Below, piece by piece: positions 42,001-49,839 of a DNA stretch of 64,000 bases; the stretch's first letter is position 1; each line of letters starts with the position of its first letter. The notes under the pieces were generated by a model. The model saw nothing but the letters and a program-made list of their open reading frames with translations, had not been told where the DNA came from and searched no databases. Where the stretch lies: positions 1 through 64,000 of the forward strand of contig NZ_JACHLP010000002.1 in NCBI RefSeq assembly GCF_014204525.1. Direction: 5' to 3'. Source of the stretch: Roseateles oligotrophus. Lineage in GTDB: Bacteria; Pseudomonadota; Gammaproteobacteria; Burkholderiales; Burkholderiaceae_C. The translations under genes were made by a program, and so were the position numbers.

Positions 42001-43091
42001 CCCATTTCCACATCGGGCGCAATCACCATCAACTGGTAGTTAGGCAGGGGCCGGCCTATGGTGACGGGCTCGCCCGCCCGCAGCTCGGCCAGGCTGGCCG
42101 AGACCGTGGCCTCGGTGGGCCCGTAGGTGTTGAAGACCTGGCGGCCCGGCCGTGCCCAGCGCGCCACCAGGCTGGGCGGGCACATCTCGCCGCCGAGGTT
42201 GATGAGGCGCAGGCCAGGCACATCGCGCTGGAACAAGGCCAGCAAGGTGGGCACGGCGTGCAGCACGCTAACGCCTTGTGCTATCAGTGCCTGAGGCAGG
42301 GCATCCGGGTCGGCCGCGATCTCGCGCGGTGCCAGCCACAGCGTGGCGCCGACCAGGTAGCTGATCCAGATCTCCTCGAAAGACATATCGAAGGCGACCG
42401 AGAAGCCCTGGTAGACCGTGTCGCTGGCGCGCACGCCCAGCACCTCGTTCTCGCTGCGCAGAAAGTGGCAGATGCTGGCCTGGCTGATGGCAATGCCTTT
42501 GGGCTTGCCGGTGGAGCCCGAGGTGTAGATCACATAGGCCGTGTGCTGAGGACTTGCGCCACTGCGGCGCAGCAAGGGCTGGGTGCTGGGCGCTTGCAAG
42601 TCCTCCGCGGGCCAGATGCGGCGGCCCAGCCCGGGCAGGCGCTCGCGCCAGGCCGCGCAAGTCAGCAGGCCGGTGGCCTCGGCATCATCCAGGCAAATGG
42701 CGACCCGCTCGGCCGGGGTGTCGGCATCAAAAGGCAGCCAGGCCGCGCCGGTCTTGGCGATGGCCAGCTGCATCACGAGCAGGTCCATGCCGCGCGGCAT
42801 CCACAGGCCCAGGATCTGGCCGGGCTTCACGCCAGCAGACATCAGGGCGGAGGCGGCGCGGTCGGCCGCAGCGTCCAGCGCGGCATAGCTGAGCGTTTGA
42901 TCGCCCTGGCGCAGGGCAATCTGCCTGGGCTGGCGCTGCGCCGTGGCCTCAAACACATCGGCCAGCAGCTCGTTGCGCAGCAGCTCGGGGCGCTCGGGGC
43001 CGCGAAGAATCGGGAGATGAAGCTCGGAGGTCAGCAAGGAGGTCAAGGAAGATGGGCTCGGCGGAAGCTGCGAAAAATTCAAAAGCCGCAA
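39015..43091 (-). CDS. Pls/PosA-like single-module NRPS (A-PCP-transmembrane-LbH repeats)
   Basis: A 1,358-residue membrane synthetase. An adenylation domain (about 40-520) has YTSGSTGKPKGI, FNTYGPTEATV, YRTGDLARI and the lysine in GKIDR. A carrier domain follows (Ser in LGGHSLLA, about 582). The C-terminal 700 residues contain several transmembrane helices alternating with three hexapeptide left-handed-helix regions (about 760-870, 1000-1105, 1230-1355). This matches the Pls/PosA family (epsilon-poly-lysine synthetase type) with no condensation or thioesterase domain. Pocket residues read by eye are Asp235, Met236, Glu239 (GrsA numbering), suggesting a basic amino acid. The start is TTG at 43091. 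Confidence 0.85.
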   Translation of the reverse strand: MRLLNFSQLPPSPSSLTSLLTSELHLPILRGPERPELLRNELLADVFEATAQRQPRQIALRQGDQTLSYAALDAAADRAASALMSAGVKPGQILGLWMPRGMDLLVMQLAIAKTGAAWLPFDADTPAERVAICLDDAEATGLLTCAAWRERLPGLGRRIWPAEDLQAPSTQPLLRRSGASPQHTAYVIYTSGSTGKPKGIAISQASICHFLRSENEVLGVRASDTVYQGFSVAFDMSFEEIWISYLVGATLWLAPREIAADPDALPQALIAQGVSVLHAVPTLLALFQRDVPGLRLINLGGEMCPPSLVARWARPGRQVFNTYGPTEATVSASLAELRAGEPVTIGRPLPNYQLMVIAPDVEMGLRLQPQGETGELCISGPGVAAGYLGRPELTAEKFLANPWAHEGGQDARLYRTGDLARIAENGQIHCLGRVDDQVKIRGFRVELGEIEALLAQQPGVGTTAVLLRRDDEGLEQLLAFCVSDGSAQPSAATLRQALSQSLPPYMVPGRYEWLAAMPRLASGKIDRNTLKARPLEAIAVAEAEDGGDAPQTEAEAALFEALKRLFPGQAIRREADFFNDLGGHSLLAARLASALRAQARFAGLTVSELYKARRVGAIAAVLETLQASAADSAPAARPWQPPPAWKRWACGAAQALAVPPLVALRMAQWLAPFFTFHFFTGDPADSITVAVAISVLVFLGVTVLEFAVAIAGKWLIAGRLKPGRYPLWGLQYYRWWLADRLLEAAPVYFFSGSSLYVWWLRALGARIGEDVNIGSITLRAPELLSVGHGVSIGNAVNFENARVQQGELVLGRIAIGDHAYVGSYSVLEGDTQLDEWAHVDGQSALCQGSRVPARRVWAGSPARDTGAFDPASLRPRPPASRARRAAEMLFFVFGALLIATLFFLPVFPTFMLMDSLDELPSMGWLQGDFVPLQLLHYFLLALPASAILIVATALLSAAIRWGVLPRQVSGSWPVHSWRYCSKWLVNQIQESSLQNLHGVYATVFAPWWYRLLGARVGRDAEISTALGVVPDMLTLGDETFIADAVLLGDEEINGGWMTMRPTVVSRRSFVGNGAYVPDGTTIPENVLIGVLSRAPDGGQMRSGDTWLGTPPLHLPARETVSGHPESLTFRPSPIRRLARGLIESFRIVAPHAIVIAAGYTVVLDVMPAASEGRWALVAWDLALAGLLFGLAGFAFVALFKWLLVGRYRQRAVPMWTPFVWLSEAATNLYEGIAVPNFLRFLRGTPWLPLALNLLGAKIGRGVYLDSTDITEFDCVHIGDYSEFNALSCPQTHLFEDRVMKIDHVHIGARVNVGPRSTVLYGASVADGAQLGPMTLVMKGESIPAGSAWSGCPAAPQRA

Positions 43092-43117
43092 TGGTAGACC
43101 GTCCGCCGCGGCCCGCC

Positions 43118-44521
43118 TCAGGCGCCCAGGAAGCCCAAGTCGCGCTGGCTGAAATTGGCGATCTGCGGCAAGACGCGGGGCAGCTCGCTGCTGCTCACTC
43201 CCATCCAGCTGGCCAGGGTGGCGGCCAGCTGGTCCACCGAGGTCGTGGGCAGCAGGCGGCCCTGGCCCACGTCGTCCGGGCCGCCGGGCGCGGCCGCGGG
43301 CAGCGTGCCGTAGAAGCGGCCGCCCTTGACGGCGCCGCCCAGCAGAAAGTGGTGGCTGCCCCAGCCGTGGTCGGAGCCATCGCCATTGCTGCTCAGCGTG
43401 CGGCCGAAGTCCGAGGCGGTGAAGCTGGTGACCTGTTCGGCCACGCCCAGCTCCACGGTGGCCTCGTAAAAGCTGGCCAGCGCCTCGCTGACGCTGCTCA
43501 GCAGAGCCGGGTGCTGGGTGGGCAGGAAGTCGTGCAGATCAAAGCCGCCGATGGAGACGAAGAAGACCTGCCGGCGAGCCCCCAGGGCATTGCGCGCGGC
43601 GATCAGCTTGGCCACCAACTGCAGCTGGTTGCTCAGGCTGCTGCTGGTGTCAAAGGGCGTGGCCAGTGCGGACAGGCTGGCGAGCGCACCGCTGACGATG
43701 GCTTGCGCGCCCACCGAGCGGCTGACGACGCGGCTCAGCTCCTGCTCCATCCAGTGGCTGCGTTCGGCGGTGATCAGGCTGCGCAAGGCGTCGGCACAGG
43801 CTTGCGAGCCGAATAGCGGCTTGCTGATGCCGTTGATGGCCACCGCACCGCTGCTGGAGAGCTGGTATTGCACCGCCTGCTGGCCCGACATGAAGACCGC
43901 ATTGCCCGACACATTGATGCAGCTGAAGGTGGCGTTACCGTTGGCGGAGAGGAACTGGTCGCCCAGCCGGCCGCCCCAGCCCGAGGTGGCGCCTTCCGGC
44001 AGGCTGGACTGCCAGATGCTTTGCTGGTCGTTGTGGGAGAAGAGCTTGGGCGGCAGCGGCACGCTGGCGGCCTTGTACTGGGCCAGGCTGGTGGGCTGGA
44101 TCAGATTGCCCACATTGAAGAGCACGCTGAGGCGGCCGGCGTCGAACAAGGTCTTGAGCCTGCCCAGCTGCGGGGCCAGGGCCAGCTGCCGGCCATCGGG
44201 CAGGGCGAGGCTGGGCGTCAGCGCGGTGGCGCCGAGCTGATCGCGCGGCGTGGCCAGGGTCTGGCGCATGGCGGCATAACTGGCATAGCTGGCGGTGTCA
44301 TAGGGCACAAAGGTATTGCCGTTGTCATTGCCGCCGTAGAGGAAGACGCAGACCAGGGCCTTGTAGTCGCTGGGCGCCGTGGCGGCGGCCGCTTCGCCGA
44401 TGCCGGCCAGGCTCAGCGCCCAGGGCGCGGCCGTGCCGGCCAGGGCCAGGGCCGAGCTGCGGCGCATGAATTCGCGGCGCTGCATCTGTTGGAGATGGCT
44501 GCTCTTCATGGTGGCCCTCAT
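43118..44521 (-). CDS. DUF1501-family exported protein (Tat signal)
   Basis: A 467-residue protein of the DUF1501 family (sulfatase/alkaline-phosphatase-like). The Tat signal is RREFMRRSSALALAGTAAPWALSLAG. Conserved segments include VFLYGGNDNGNTFVPYD, FSHNDQQSIWQ, GFDLHDF and the C-terminal DHGWGSHHFLLGGAVKGG. The ATG at 44521 overlaps the DUF1800 stop (ATGA), but ATG 44509 has a better ribosome site (GAGGG). DUF1800-DUF1501 pairs are common and uncharacterised, often in exopolysaccharide or Planctomycete-type surroundings. Confidence 0.85.
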   Translation of the reverse strand: MRATMKSSHLQQMQRREFMRRSSALALAGTAAPWALSLAGIGEAAAATAPSDYKALVCVFLYGGNDNGNTFVPYDTASYASYAAMRQTLATPRDQLGATALTPSLALPDGRQLALAPQLGRLKTLFDAGRLSVLFNVGNLIQPTSLAQYKAASVPLPPKLFSHNDQQSIWQSSLPEGATSGWGGRLGDQFLSANGNATFSCINVSGNAVFMSGQQAVQYQLSSSGAVAINGISKPLFGSQACADALRSLITAERSHWMEQELSRVVSRSVGAQAIVSGALASLSALATPFDTSSSLSNQLQLVAKLIAARNALGARRQVFFVSIGGFDLHDFLPTQHPALLSSVSEALASFYEATVELGVAEQVTSFTASDFGRTLSSNGDGSDHGWGSHHFLLGGAVKGGRFYGTLPAAAPGGPDDVGQGRLLPTTSVDQLAATLASWMGVSSSELPRVLPQIANFSQRDLGFLGA

Positions 44522-46221
44522 TTCTGGATCAGGTATTCGGGGCAGGCCATCACCATCAGGATGGCGGCGCAGACCCGGTTGAGCTTGCCCGCATCGCTGC
44601 TCGCATTGATGCTGGCCACGGCCGTGGCGATGCTGGTCAGCGTGCTGCTGGACAAGGTATTGCCGCTGAGGCGCAGAGCCAGGTCGTCGACCAGGGCTTT
44701 GGCGTCGCCGGCCTTGGCCAGCTCGGCGCTGTAGCTGGCCTTGACCTCGCCGACCCCGTTGGCGATGGCTGTTTGCATGAAGTTCAGATAGCCCGCCACC
44801 GTGCTTTCATTGCAGAGCTGGAATTCGGGCGCCGTGATGCCTTGGCTGCCCAGGACCGAGTTGGGCGGCACATAGCCGGGCCTGAAGAAATTGAACACCG
44901 AGGGGCTGCGCAACGGGCTCTGGCCCAGGCGGGTGGCGGGGTTGGAGGTGTCGCCGATATTCCAGAGCTCGGTCGCCGAGCTGGCACCAAAGCTGCGCGC
45001 CCATTGGATGAAGCGCTGCATGGGCTCGCGCAGCTTGCCCGCGCCATTGCCGCTGGGCAGGCTGCGGGCCTCGGCGTCCAGCAAGACGGCCTTGAGCAGC
45101 GCCTTCAGATCGCCCCGCTGGCCGGCGCCGTTGTCGTTGAACACGCTGGCCACCCGCTGCACATAGGCGGGGCTGGGGTTGGAGCAGACCAGGCGCTGGA
45201 TCAATTGCCGCCCGAAGAAGGGGCCGACATTGGGGTGATTGGCCAAGGTGTCCAGCACGAGCTTCATCGCCTGCGGGCCGCTGAGGCTGGCCGCTATGGA
45301 CACGTCCAACACCTTTTTGTCGCCGCTGGAAAACTTGGCGGCGTTGTGCACCATGGGCTTGCGCATAAAGCTCGGGTCGGTGGCGCTGGCGTCGTCAAAG
45401 TCCCAGCCGGTGAAGACGCGGGCCAACTCGGTGATGTTCGTCTGGGTATAGGTTTCCTTGGGCTTGCCCTGGCCGTCCAGCACCGGGCTGCCGTCGAGCT
45501 TCAGCTCGATCAGGCCGATGGTGAACAGCTGCATCAGCTCGCGGGCGTAGTTTTCATCGGGCAGCCGGCCGGTCTTGGCATCCTCCTTTTGGTTGCCGCG
45601 CAGATTCAGGTAGACGCCCATGCCGCAGGACAGGGTGACGCCCTCCAGCAGATCGCGGAAGCTGCCGAAGCAGCGCTGCTCCAGCATGTCCACATAGGCC
45701 GCCACGGCCATGCCGCGCCAGGCCACCGGCAGGCCGGCCATGGAGATGACGAAGATCTCGCTCAAGGCCAGCACCAGGCGTTGGCGCAGGCCGTCGGGCG
45801 CGCTGATCAGCTTGCGCCACAAGCTGCTGTCCACCCCGGCGAAGTTATTGCGGTAGTCCAGCGCGCCATAGCCCTTGGCCAGCATCCAGTCGAAGTGCGG
45901 GCTGCTCACCGGCAAGGCCATCTGCGCGTCCAGCCAGGCGGCATAACCCTGAGTCTTGACTGTGGCCATATCCGCGGCGGTGGCGGCAAAGCCGGCCTGG
46001 GCCAGAAAGCGGCAGGCCTCCGCATCGCTGGGGCTGGGCGGCGGCGGCGTGGGTGCTGGTGTGGGCGCGGGTGCTGGGTCCGTTGAACCGCCGCCGCCGC
46101 CACCTCCACCGCAGGCGCTCATCAGCAAGCTGGTGCTGGCGAGGGCGGCCGTTAGCAGCTGGGGGCCCGGCTGCTGCGGCAGTGCGGGGGGCGGGCATTC
46201 AAGTGCTGCGATCTTCTGCAT
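44518..46221 (-). CDS. DUF1800-family lipoprotein
   Basis: A 567-residue protein, the common partner of DUF1501. Its lipobox is LLMSAC (Cys37) followed by Gly, Pro and Thr-rich linker sequence. Typical DUF1800 motifs are RFLAQAGFAAT, RKLISAPDGLRQRLVLALSEIFV, ENYARELMQLFTIGL and FFGRQLIQRLV. Function unknown; possibly a secreted helical partner of the DUF1501 enzyme. It overlaps the DUF1501 gene by four bases, so the pair forms an operon that continues towards the NRPS gene after a 26-base gap. Confidence 0.85.
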   Translation of the reverse strand: MQKIAALECPPPALPQQPGPQLLTAALASTSLLMSACGGGGGGGGSTDPAPAPTPAPTPPPPSPSDAEACRFLAQAGFAATAADMATVKTQGYAAWLDAQMALPVSSPHFDWMLAKGYGALDYRNNFAGVDSSLWRKLISAPDGLRQRLVLALSEIFVISMAGLPVAWRGMAVAAYVDMLEQRCFGSFRDLLEGVTLSCGMGVYLNLRGNQKEDAKTGRLPDENYARELMQLFTIGLIELKLDGSPVLDGQGKPKETYTQTNITELARVFTGWDFDDASATDPSFMRKPMVHNAAKFSSGDKKVLDVSIAASLSGPQAMKLVLDTLANHPNVGPFFGRQLIQRLVCSNPSPAYVQRVASVFNDNGAGQRGDLKALLKAVLLDAEARSLPSGNGAGKLREPMQRFIQWARSFGASSATELWNIGDTSNPATRLGQSPLRSPSVFNFFRPGYVPPNSVLGSQGITAPEFQLCNESTVAGYLNFMQTAIANGVGEVKASYSAELAKAGDAKALVDDLALRLSGNTLSSSTLTSIATAVASINASSDAGKLNRVCAAILMVMACPEYLIQK

Positions 46222-46418
46222 GGGCTTCCCGGTGCGTCATGAGCTTCAAATCATTGTCACTGCTTGGAACGGGCCCGGCCCCCGGCCGGCCGACTCTTGG
46301 GCGTGCCAAAGTGCAGGGCTTTGAGATTCTTTACAAGTGGAGACCTGTGTTTGCGGCGCCGGCCCGCGGTGGACAATGCCGCCAGCAGCGCTCAAGCCGC
46401 CCACTTTCAAGCCCTCCC

Positions 46419-47231
46419 ATGCCTAGCTCTTTGCCTCGTTACCTCGACGCCAGCGCCCAAACCATCTCCAGCGCCGTGCGCCACCAGGTGCGCACGGCCA
46501 TGGTGCGTGACGATCTGGTGGGCTGGGTGATGGCCGGCCGCAAGCGCCTGGTGACGCCGGCCGGCGAAGTGCGGTTTGCCGCCGGCGATGTCTTTCTGAT
46601 CCCGCGCCTGACGCAGTGGGACATGCTCAACGAGCCGCCTGCGGGTGGCCGCTACGAGGCGCGGGTGCTCAGCTTTGCGCCGGGCCTGCTGGAGCGCTTT
46701 CATCGAGGCTTCGGCCAGTTTGCCGCCACGCCCGCCCTGCAAGGCTGCGCCAGCACCGCGGCCGATGAAGACTTCAGGGCCAGCTTCAGCCATGCCTTCC
46801 AGGCCTTGAAGGCGCAGCAGGGTGAGGATGCCCCCTCCGCCTCAGCCGCCATGTGTGAGCACCGGGCCCTGGAGGTCTTGCTGCTGCTGGCCGAGCGCGG
46901 CCTGGTCTTCGCGCCCGCCCGCGAGATGAGCTGGGCCGAGCGCGTGCGCCGCCTGGTCGGCCAGCGGCCGCAAGCGCCCTGGGCCTTGGCGGAGGTGGCG
47001 CAGGCTTTTCATCTGAGCGCCAGCAGCTTGCAGCGCCGCCTGGCCGAGGAGTCGGCCTCCTTCAGTCAGTGCATGCGCGAAGTCAGGCTGGAGACCGCCA
47101 TGGCCTTGCTGCAAGACCCCGAGCTGCAGGTCTCGGAAGTGGCGGCGCGCTGCGGCTACGACTCCCACAGCCGCTTCTCCGCCGCCTTCCGCGAGCGCTT
47201 CGGCTTTGCGCCCTCGCATCTGCGGCCTTGA
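46419..47231 (+). CDS. AraC-family transcriptional regulator
   Basis: A 270-residue regulator. The N-terminal cupin-like domain (about 20-120) has RLVTPAGEVRFAAGDVFLIPR, and the C-terminal pair of HTH motifs reads WALAEVAQAFHLSASSLQRRLAEE and LQVSEVAARCGYDSHSRFSAAFRERFGFAPSHLR. ATG 46419 is selected; the frame upstream is not coding. It is divergent from DUF1800 and could regulate either that operon or the PEBP gene. Confidence 0.9.
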   Translation: MPSSLPRYLDASAQTISSAVRHQVRTAMVRDDLVGWVMAGRKRLVTPAGEVRFAAGDVFLIPRLTQWDMLNEPPAGGRYEARVLSFAPGLLERFHRGFGQFAATPALQGCASTAADEDFRASFSHAFQALKAQQGEDAPSASAAMCEHRALEVLLLLAERGLVFAPAREMSWAERVRRLVGQRPQAPWALAEVAQAFHLSASSLQRRLAEESASFSQCMREVRLETAMALLQDPELQVSEVAARCGYDSHSRFSAAFRERFGFAPSHLRP

Positions 47232-47346
47232 TCGCTGCCGACCGCGTGTGATGCACAGCAAATGAAGTCCTCGGGCTAGCGGACGAGGCGGCCGCGCAGC
47301 ATCATGGGGCCTGATTTTTCTTCCACTCACCCAAGGCTTATCACCC

Positions 47347-47907
47347 ATGAAACAGCTACTCCTTGCCAGTGCATTGTTCGCCGCCACCAGCTTGGCCAAC
47401 GCCGCCGGCTTCCAGCTCAGCAGCCCCGACATCAAGCCCGGCCAGTTGATGGACGCCAGCTTCGAGTTCAACGGCTTTGGCTGCAGCGGCGAGAACAAAT
47501 CCCCCGCCCTGCAATGGCACGGCGCGCCGGCCGGCACCAAGTCCTTTGCCGTCACCGTCTATGACCCCGATGCGCCCACCGGCTCCGGCTGGTGGCATTG
47601 GTCCGTCATCAACGTGCCGGCCGATGTGATGGCGCTCGCGCCCGATGCCGGCGCCGTGGGCGGCGCCAAGCTACCCCAGGGCGCCAGCCATGTGCGCATC
47701 GACTACGGCGTCGCCGGCTGGGGCGGCACCTGCCCCCCGCAAGGCGACAAGCCGCACCGCTACATCTTCACCGTCTATGCGCTGAAGACCGACAAGCTGG
47801 AATTGCCTGCCGACGCCACGGCCGCGCTGGCGGGCTACATGATCAAGGCCAACGCGCTGGGCCAGGCGAGCTTTACGGCGAAGTATGGGCGGGGGAAGGC
47901 GAAGTAA
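47347..47907 (+). CDS. YbhB/YbcL-family PEBP-like periplasmic protein
   Basis: A 186-residue protein of the phosphatidylethanolamine-binding (Raf-kinase inhibitor-like) family. A signal peptide (LLLASALFAATSLANA) precedes the PEBP signatures SPALQWHGAPAGTKSFAVTVYDPDAPTGSGWWHW and YGVAGWGGTCPPQGDKPHRYIFTVYAL. The DPDAP and GPCPPxGxxHxY equivalents line the anion site. Bacterial members are of uncertain function. Confidence 0.92.
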   Translation: MKQLLLASALFAATSLANAAGFQLSSPDIKPGQLMDASFEFNGFGCSGENKSPALQWHGAPAGTKSFAVTVYDPDAPTGSGWWHWSVINVPADVMALAPDAGAVGGAKLPQGASHVRIDYGVAGWGGTCPPQGDKPHRYIFTVYALKTDKLELPADATAALAGYMIKANALGQASFTAKYGRGKAK

Positions 47908-47941
47908 GTTGAGGTGAAGCCTTCGGCGCCGGGTGGCAGGG

Positions 47942-48157
47942 CTATGCCGCCAGGCGCGCCCTGATGCGCGCAAGGGTGTCTTCCACCGGCGCCTTCCGCG
48001 AGACCTCCAGGCCCAGCTCCCGCGCAATCTGATTGACCTTGGCTGGGTGCAGGGGAATGCCGCCGGCATCGATGGCGGCGATCAGGGCGTGAGCATTGGC
48101 ATGCTCGGGTTTGGCGGCGCGCTGGGTGAGGCGGCGGCGCAGGGGGGAGGGTTTCAT
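47942..48157 (-). CDS. Small conserved-looking hypothetical protein
   Basis: A 71-residue frame beginning MKPSPLRRR and ending in a helical region (LIAAIDAGGIPLHPAKVNQIARELGLEVSRKAPVEDTLARIRARLAA). The pattern resembles a short helix-turn-helix/wHTH-like unit but I cannot name the family. There is no strong ribosome site at 48157; a TTG at 48205 is an alternative start that would overlap the upstream gene. Composition is coding-like. Confidence 0.5.
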   Translation of the reverse strand: MKPSPLRRRLTQRAAKPEHANAHALIAAIDAGGIPLHPAKVNQIARELGLEVSRKAPVEDTLARIRARLAA

Positions 48158-48201
48158 GGGCGGGCCTGCAGAAGTGAAAAGAACAAGAACACGCCCGAGC
48201 T

Positions 48202-48564
48202 TCAAACGCCGGGCGACAGCTTGTCCGCAAACGCAGCGCCCTGAACCGCGGCGCTGATAGTGCTGCAGTCCGAGTCCTCATCCTCATAAATCACCAGAAA
48301 CCAGAACACCTGCTCGGGCGCGCCCAGCACCGGGTTCAAGACAGACGCCGGCCGAGCGAGCTTCAGCTTGACCTCCAGTGACAGCTCCTCGGCCTCTGCC
48401 AGCCCCTGCCGCGGCAGCGCCTCCAGCTCCGGCGTCTCGGCTCTGAAGTCCAACAAGACCACCAGGTCATTGGTCTTGAAGTGCCGCTGCGCCGCCTGCG
48501 CAAAGTTGAATACGCGCTCACCCAGCAGCGCGTGCTGACGTTCGGGTAGTGGGAATTCGCTCAT
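48202..48564 (-). CDS. Hypothetical protein of unknown function
   Basis: A 120-residue frame from the ATG at 48564 (MSEFPLPERQHALLGERVFNFAQAAQRHFKTNDLVVLLDFR... shortened here); an upstream ATG at 48624 would add a Pro-rich, unlikely leader. It has acidic composition, a VFWFLVIYEDEDSD segment and no signal peptide or membrane helix. No family was recognised. Neither candidate start has a good ribosome site. The next small gene downstream starts about 45 bases past its stop codon. Confidence 0.5.
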   Translation of the reverse strand: MSEFPLPERQHALLGERVFNFAQAAQRHFKTNDLVVLLDFRAETPELEALPRQGLAEAEELSLEVKLKLARPASVLNPVLGAPEQVFWFLVIYEDEDSDCSTISAAVQGAAFADKLSPGV

Positions 48565-48671
48565 GGGGGGCTTGGGGCGGCTGGGGTGGGAGGGGTGGAT
48601 GGGGTGATTGTCCAGAGATGGCATTGAGGCGCGTCGCTGCCCGATTCCAGCGGGACTTCAGCAGAGATCCC

Positions 48672-48704
48672 GCAGAATGTCGTGACAGCGTTACGACATT
48701 CTGC
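48672..48704. repeat. Perfect 12-bp inverted repeat at the edge of the defence island
   Basis: GCAGAATGTCGT (48672-48683) and ACGACATTCTGC (48693-48704) are perfect arms around a nine-base spacer, extended by two further pairs including one G-T. No T-run follows in either direction, so a terminator is unlikely. It may be an operator for the small gene at 48202-48564 or a recombination relic at the island's boundary. Confidence 0.6.
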
Positions 48705-48823
48705 AAGCCGGCAGTGTGAGATCCAGGTCCTCAGGGATGCGACAGGCAATGCGCCTCATTGCCGCACCAAATACGGCAAATGCGACTCATCCGGCATGCT
48801 GAAATGCCACAACATCTTGTCCG

Positions 48824-49834
48824 TCACGCTGGCCAGTACAGCTTCCGCATCGGGATCAATCGCTGCATGTCAATGTCCATGCGTTCGTACTGTTCAAGCA
48901 GAGCCTTGACCAGATCATCCAGGTCCATCAAGGTGACAGGAATGCGGGCTCGTTCCGCCTCGTAGCGGGCGTCTTTGGTAAAGCCGCCCGTGCTGACGTA
49001 CAGACCCTTGTCGTTGTCATGTCGGCCGCCAAGGAAGCTGCGGATCTCCTGTGATCCCATCGCGGCGGTGCGATGTTTGACCTCCACCACGATGCGTGGA
49101 TCTTCAAAGCCGAGGCCATCAGGCGAAGCAACGATGTCCTTGCCCCGATCCGATCCGCTGGGAGAAATCCGCGTCTTGTAACCCATCGCACGCAGCAAAC
49201 CCGCCACGAGTTCCTGCATGTCCTCCCAGTCGAGCTGGCTGACCTTGTCCTTGATGAACTCGAAAGCCTTGCCCTGAATGTCCTTGTACAAGTCATCGAC
49301 CTGATCTTCAGCATCTGGCGCTGCTGGCGTCGAAACCACGGCTTGTGCCGCCCCACTCAAGAGACGCTCAATTTCGGCGGCAGCTTCTACCGGCACCATG
49401 AACAAGGTGGAGATCGCCCCCAGGCTGTTGCGCGTGGCGACTGACAAGTTGTCCCGCATCACTCGCCCGATCCATCGGACCTTGCGTTGATTCGGCTGCT
49501 CTGCAGAAGCAGTTGGGGCGTATTCGTAGGCCCCCTCCACCACACCCACCAGATAGCTGCGTTGTGGCGGGCTGTAGGTCAACACCGAATCACCGACCTT
49601 GATTTCCCGGACAAAACGAAACACCTGCCCTGCCGAGCTGGGGTAGGTAGATGGCTTGGCTTTGGGGTAGGAAATCTCCACCTGCCGCATGAAAGCATCT
49701 CGCCCCTGCAGCGCAGTGAGATCGCCCATTTCATCCCAACCGATGCTGACGATGCTCTCGCGCTCGAATTCATCAAAGCGCCAGCCGGCTTCACCGGCTC
49801 GCACCATCCACATGGTTTTGTTATTGCTTGTCAT
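48824..49834 (-). CDS. Mrr-type restriction endonuclease with EVE-like N-terminus
   Basis: A 336-residue nuclease. The C-terminal Mrr_cat fold has the PD-(D/E)xK core GSDRGKDIVAS ... RIVVEVKH, followed by QEIRSFLGG. The N-terminal 110 residues (WRFDEFERESIVSIGWDEMGDL..., FVREIKVGDSVLTYSPPQRSYLVGVVEGAYEYAP) look like an EVE/PUA-like modified-base reader, as also seen in MrcB-type proteins. This arrangement suggests a modification-dependent (type IV-like) enzyme. It is the last gene of the hsd-linked operon, five bases after the Ymh gene. Confidence 0.8.
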   Translation of the reverse strand: MTSNNKTMWMVRAGEAGWRFDEFERESIVSIGWDEMGDLTALQGRDAFMRQVEISYPKAKPSTYPSSAGQVFRFVREIKVGDSVLTYSPPQRSYLVGVVEGAYEYAPTASAEQPNQRKVRWIGRVMRDNLSVATRNSLGAISTLFMVPVEAAAEIERLLSGAAQAVVSTPAAPDAEDQVDDLYKDIQGKAFEFIKDKVSQLDWEDMQELVAGLLRAMGYKTRISPSGSDRGKDIVASPDGLGFEDPRIVVEVKHRTAAMGSQEIRSFLGGRHDNDKGLYVSTGGFTKDARYEAERARIPVTLMDLDDLVKALLEQYERMDIDMQRLIPMRKLYWPA

Positions 49835-49839
49835 TGGCT

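Noticed and set aside
39639-43097. Long plus-strand open frame opposite the NRPS-like gene
   Set aside because: Antisense shadow of an unambiguous adenylation-carrier protein; composition is biased and no family is recognisable.
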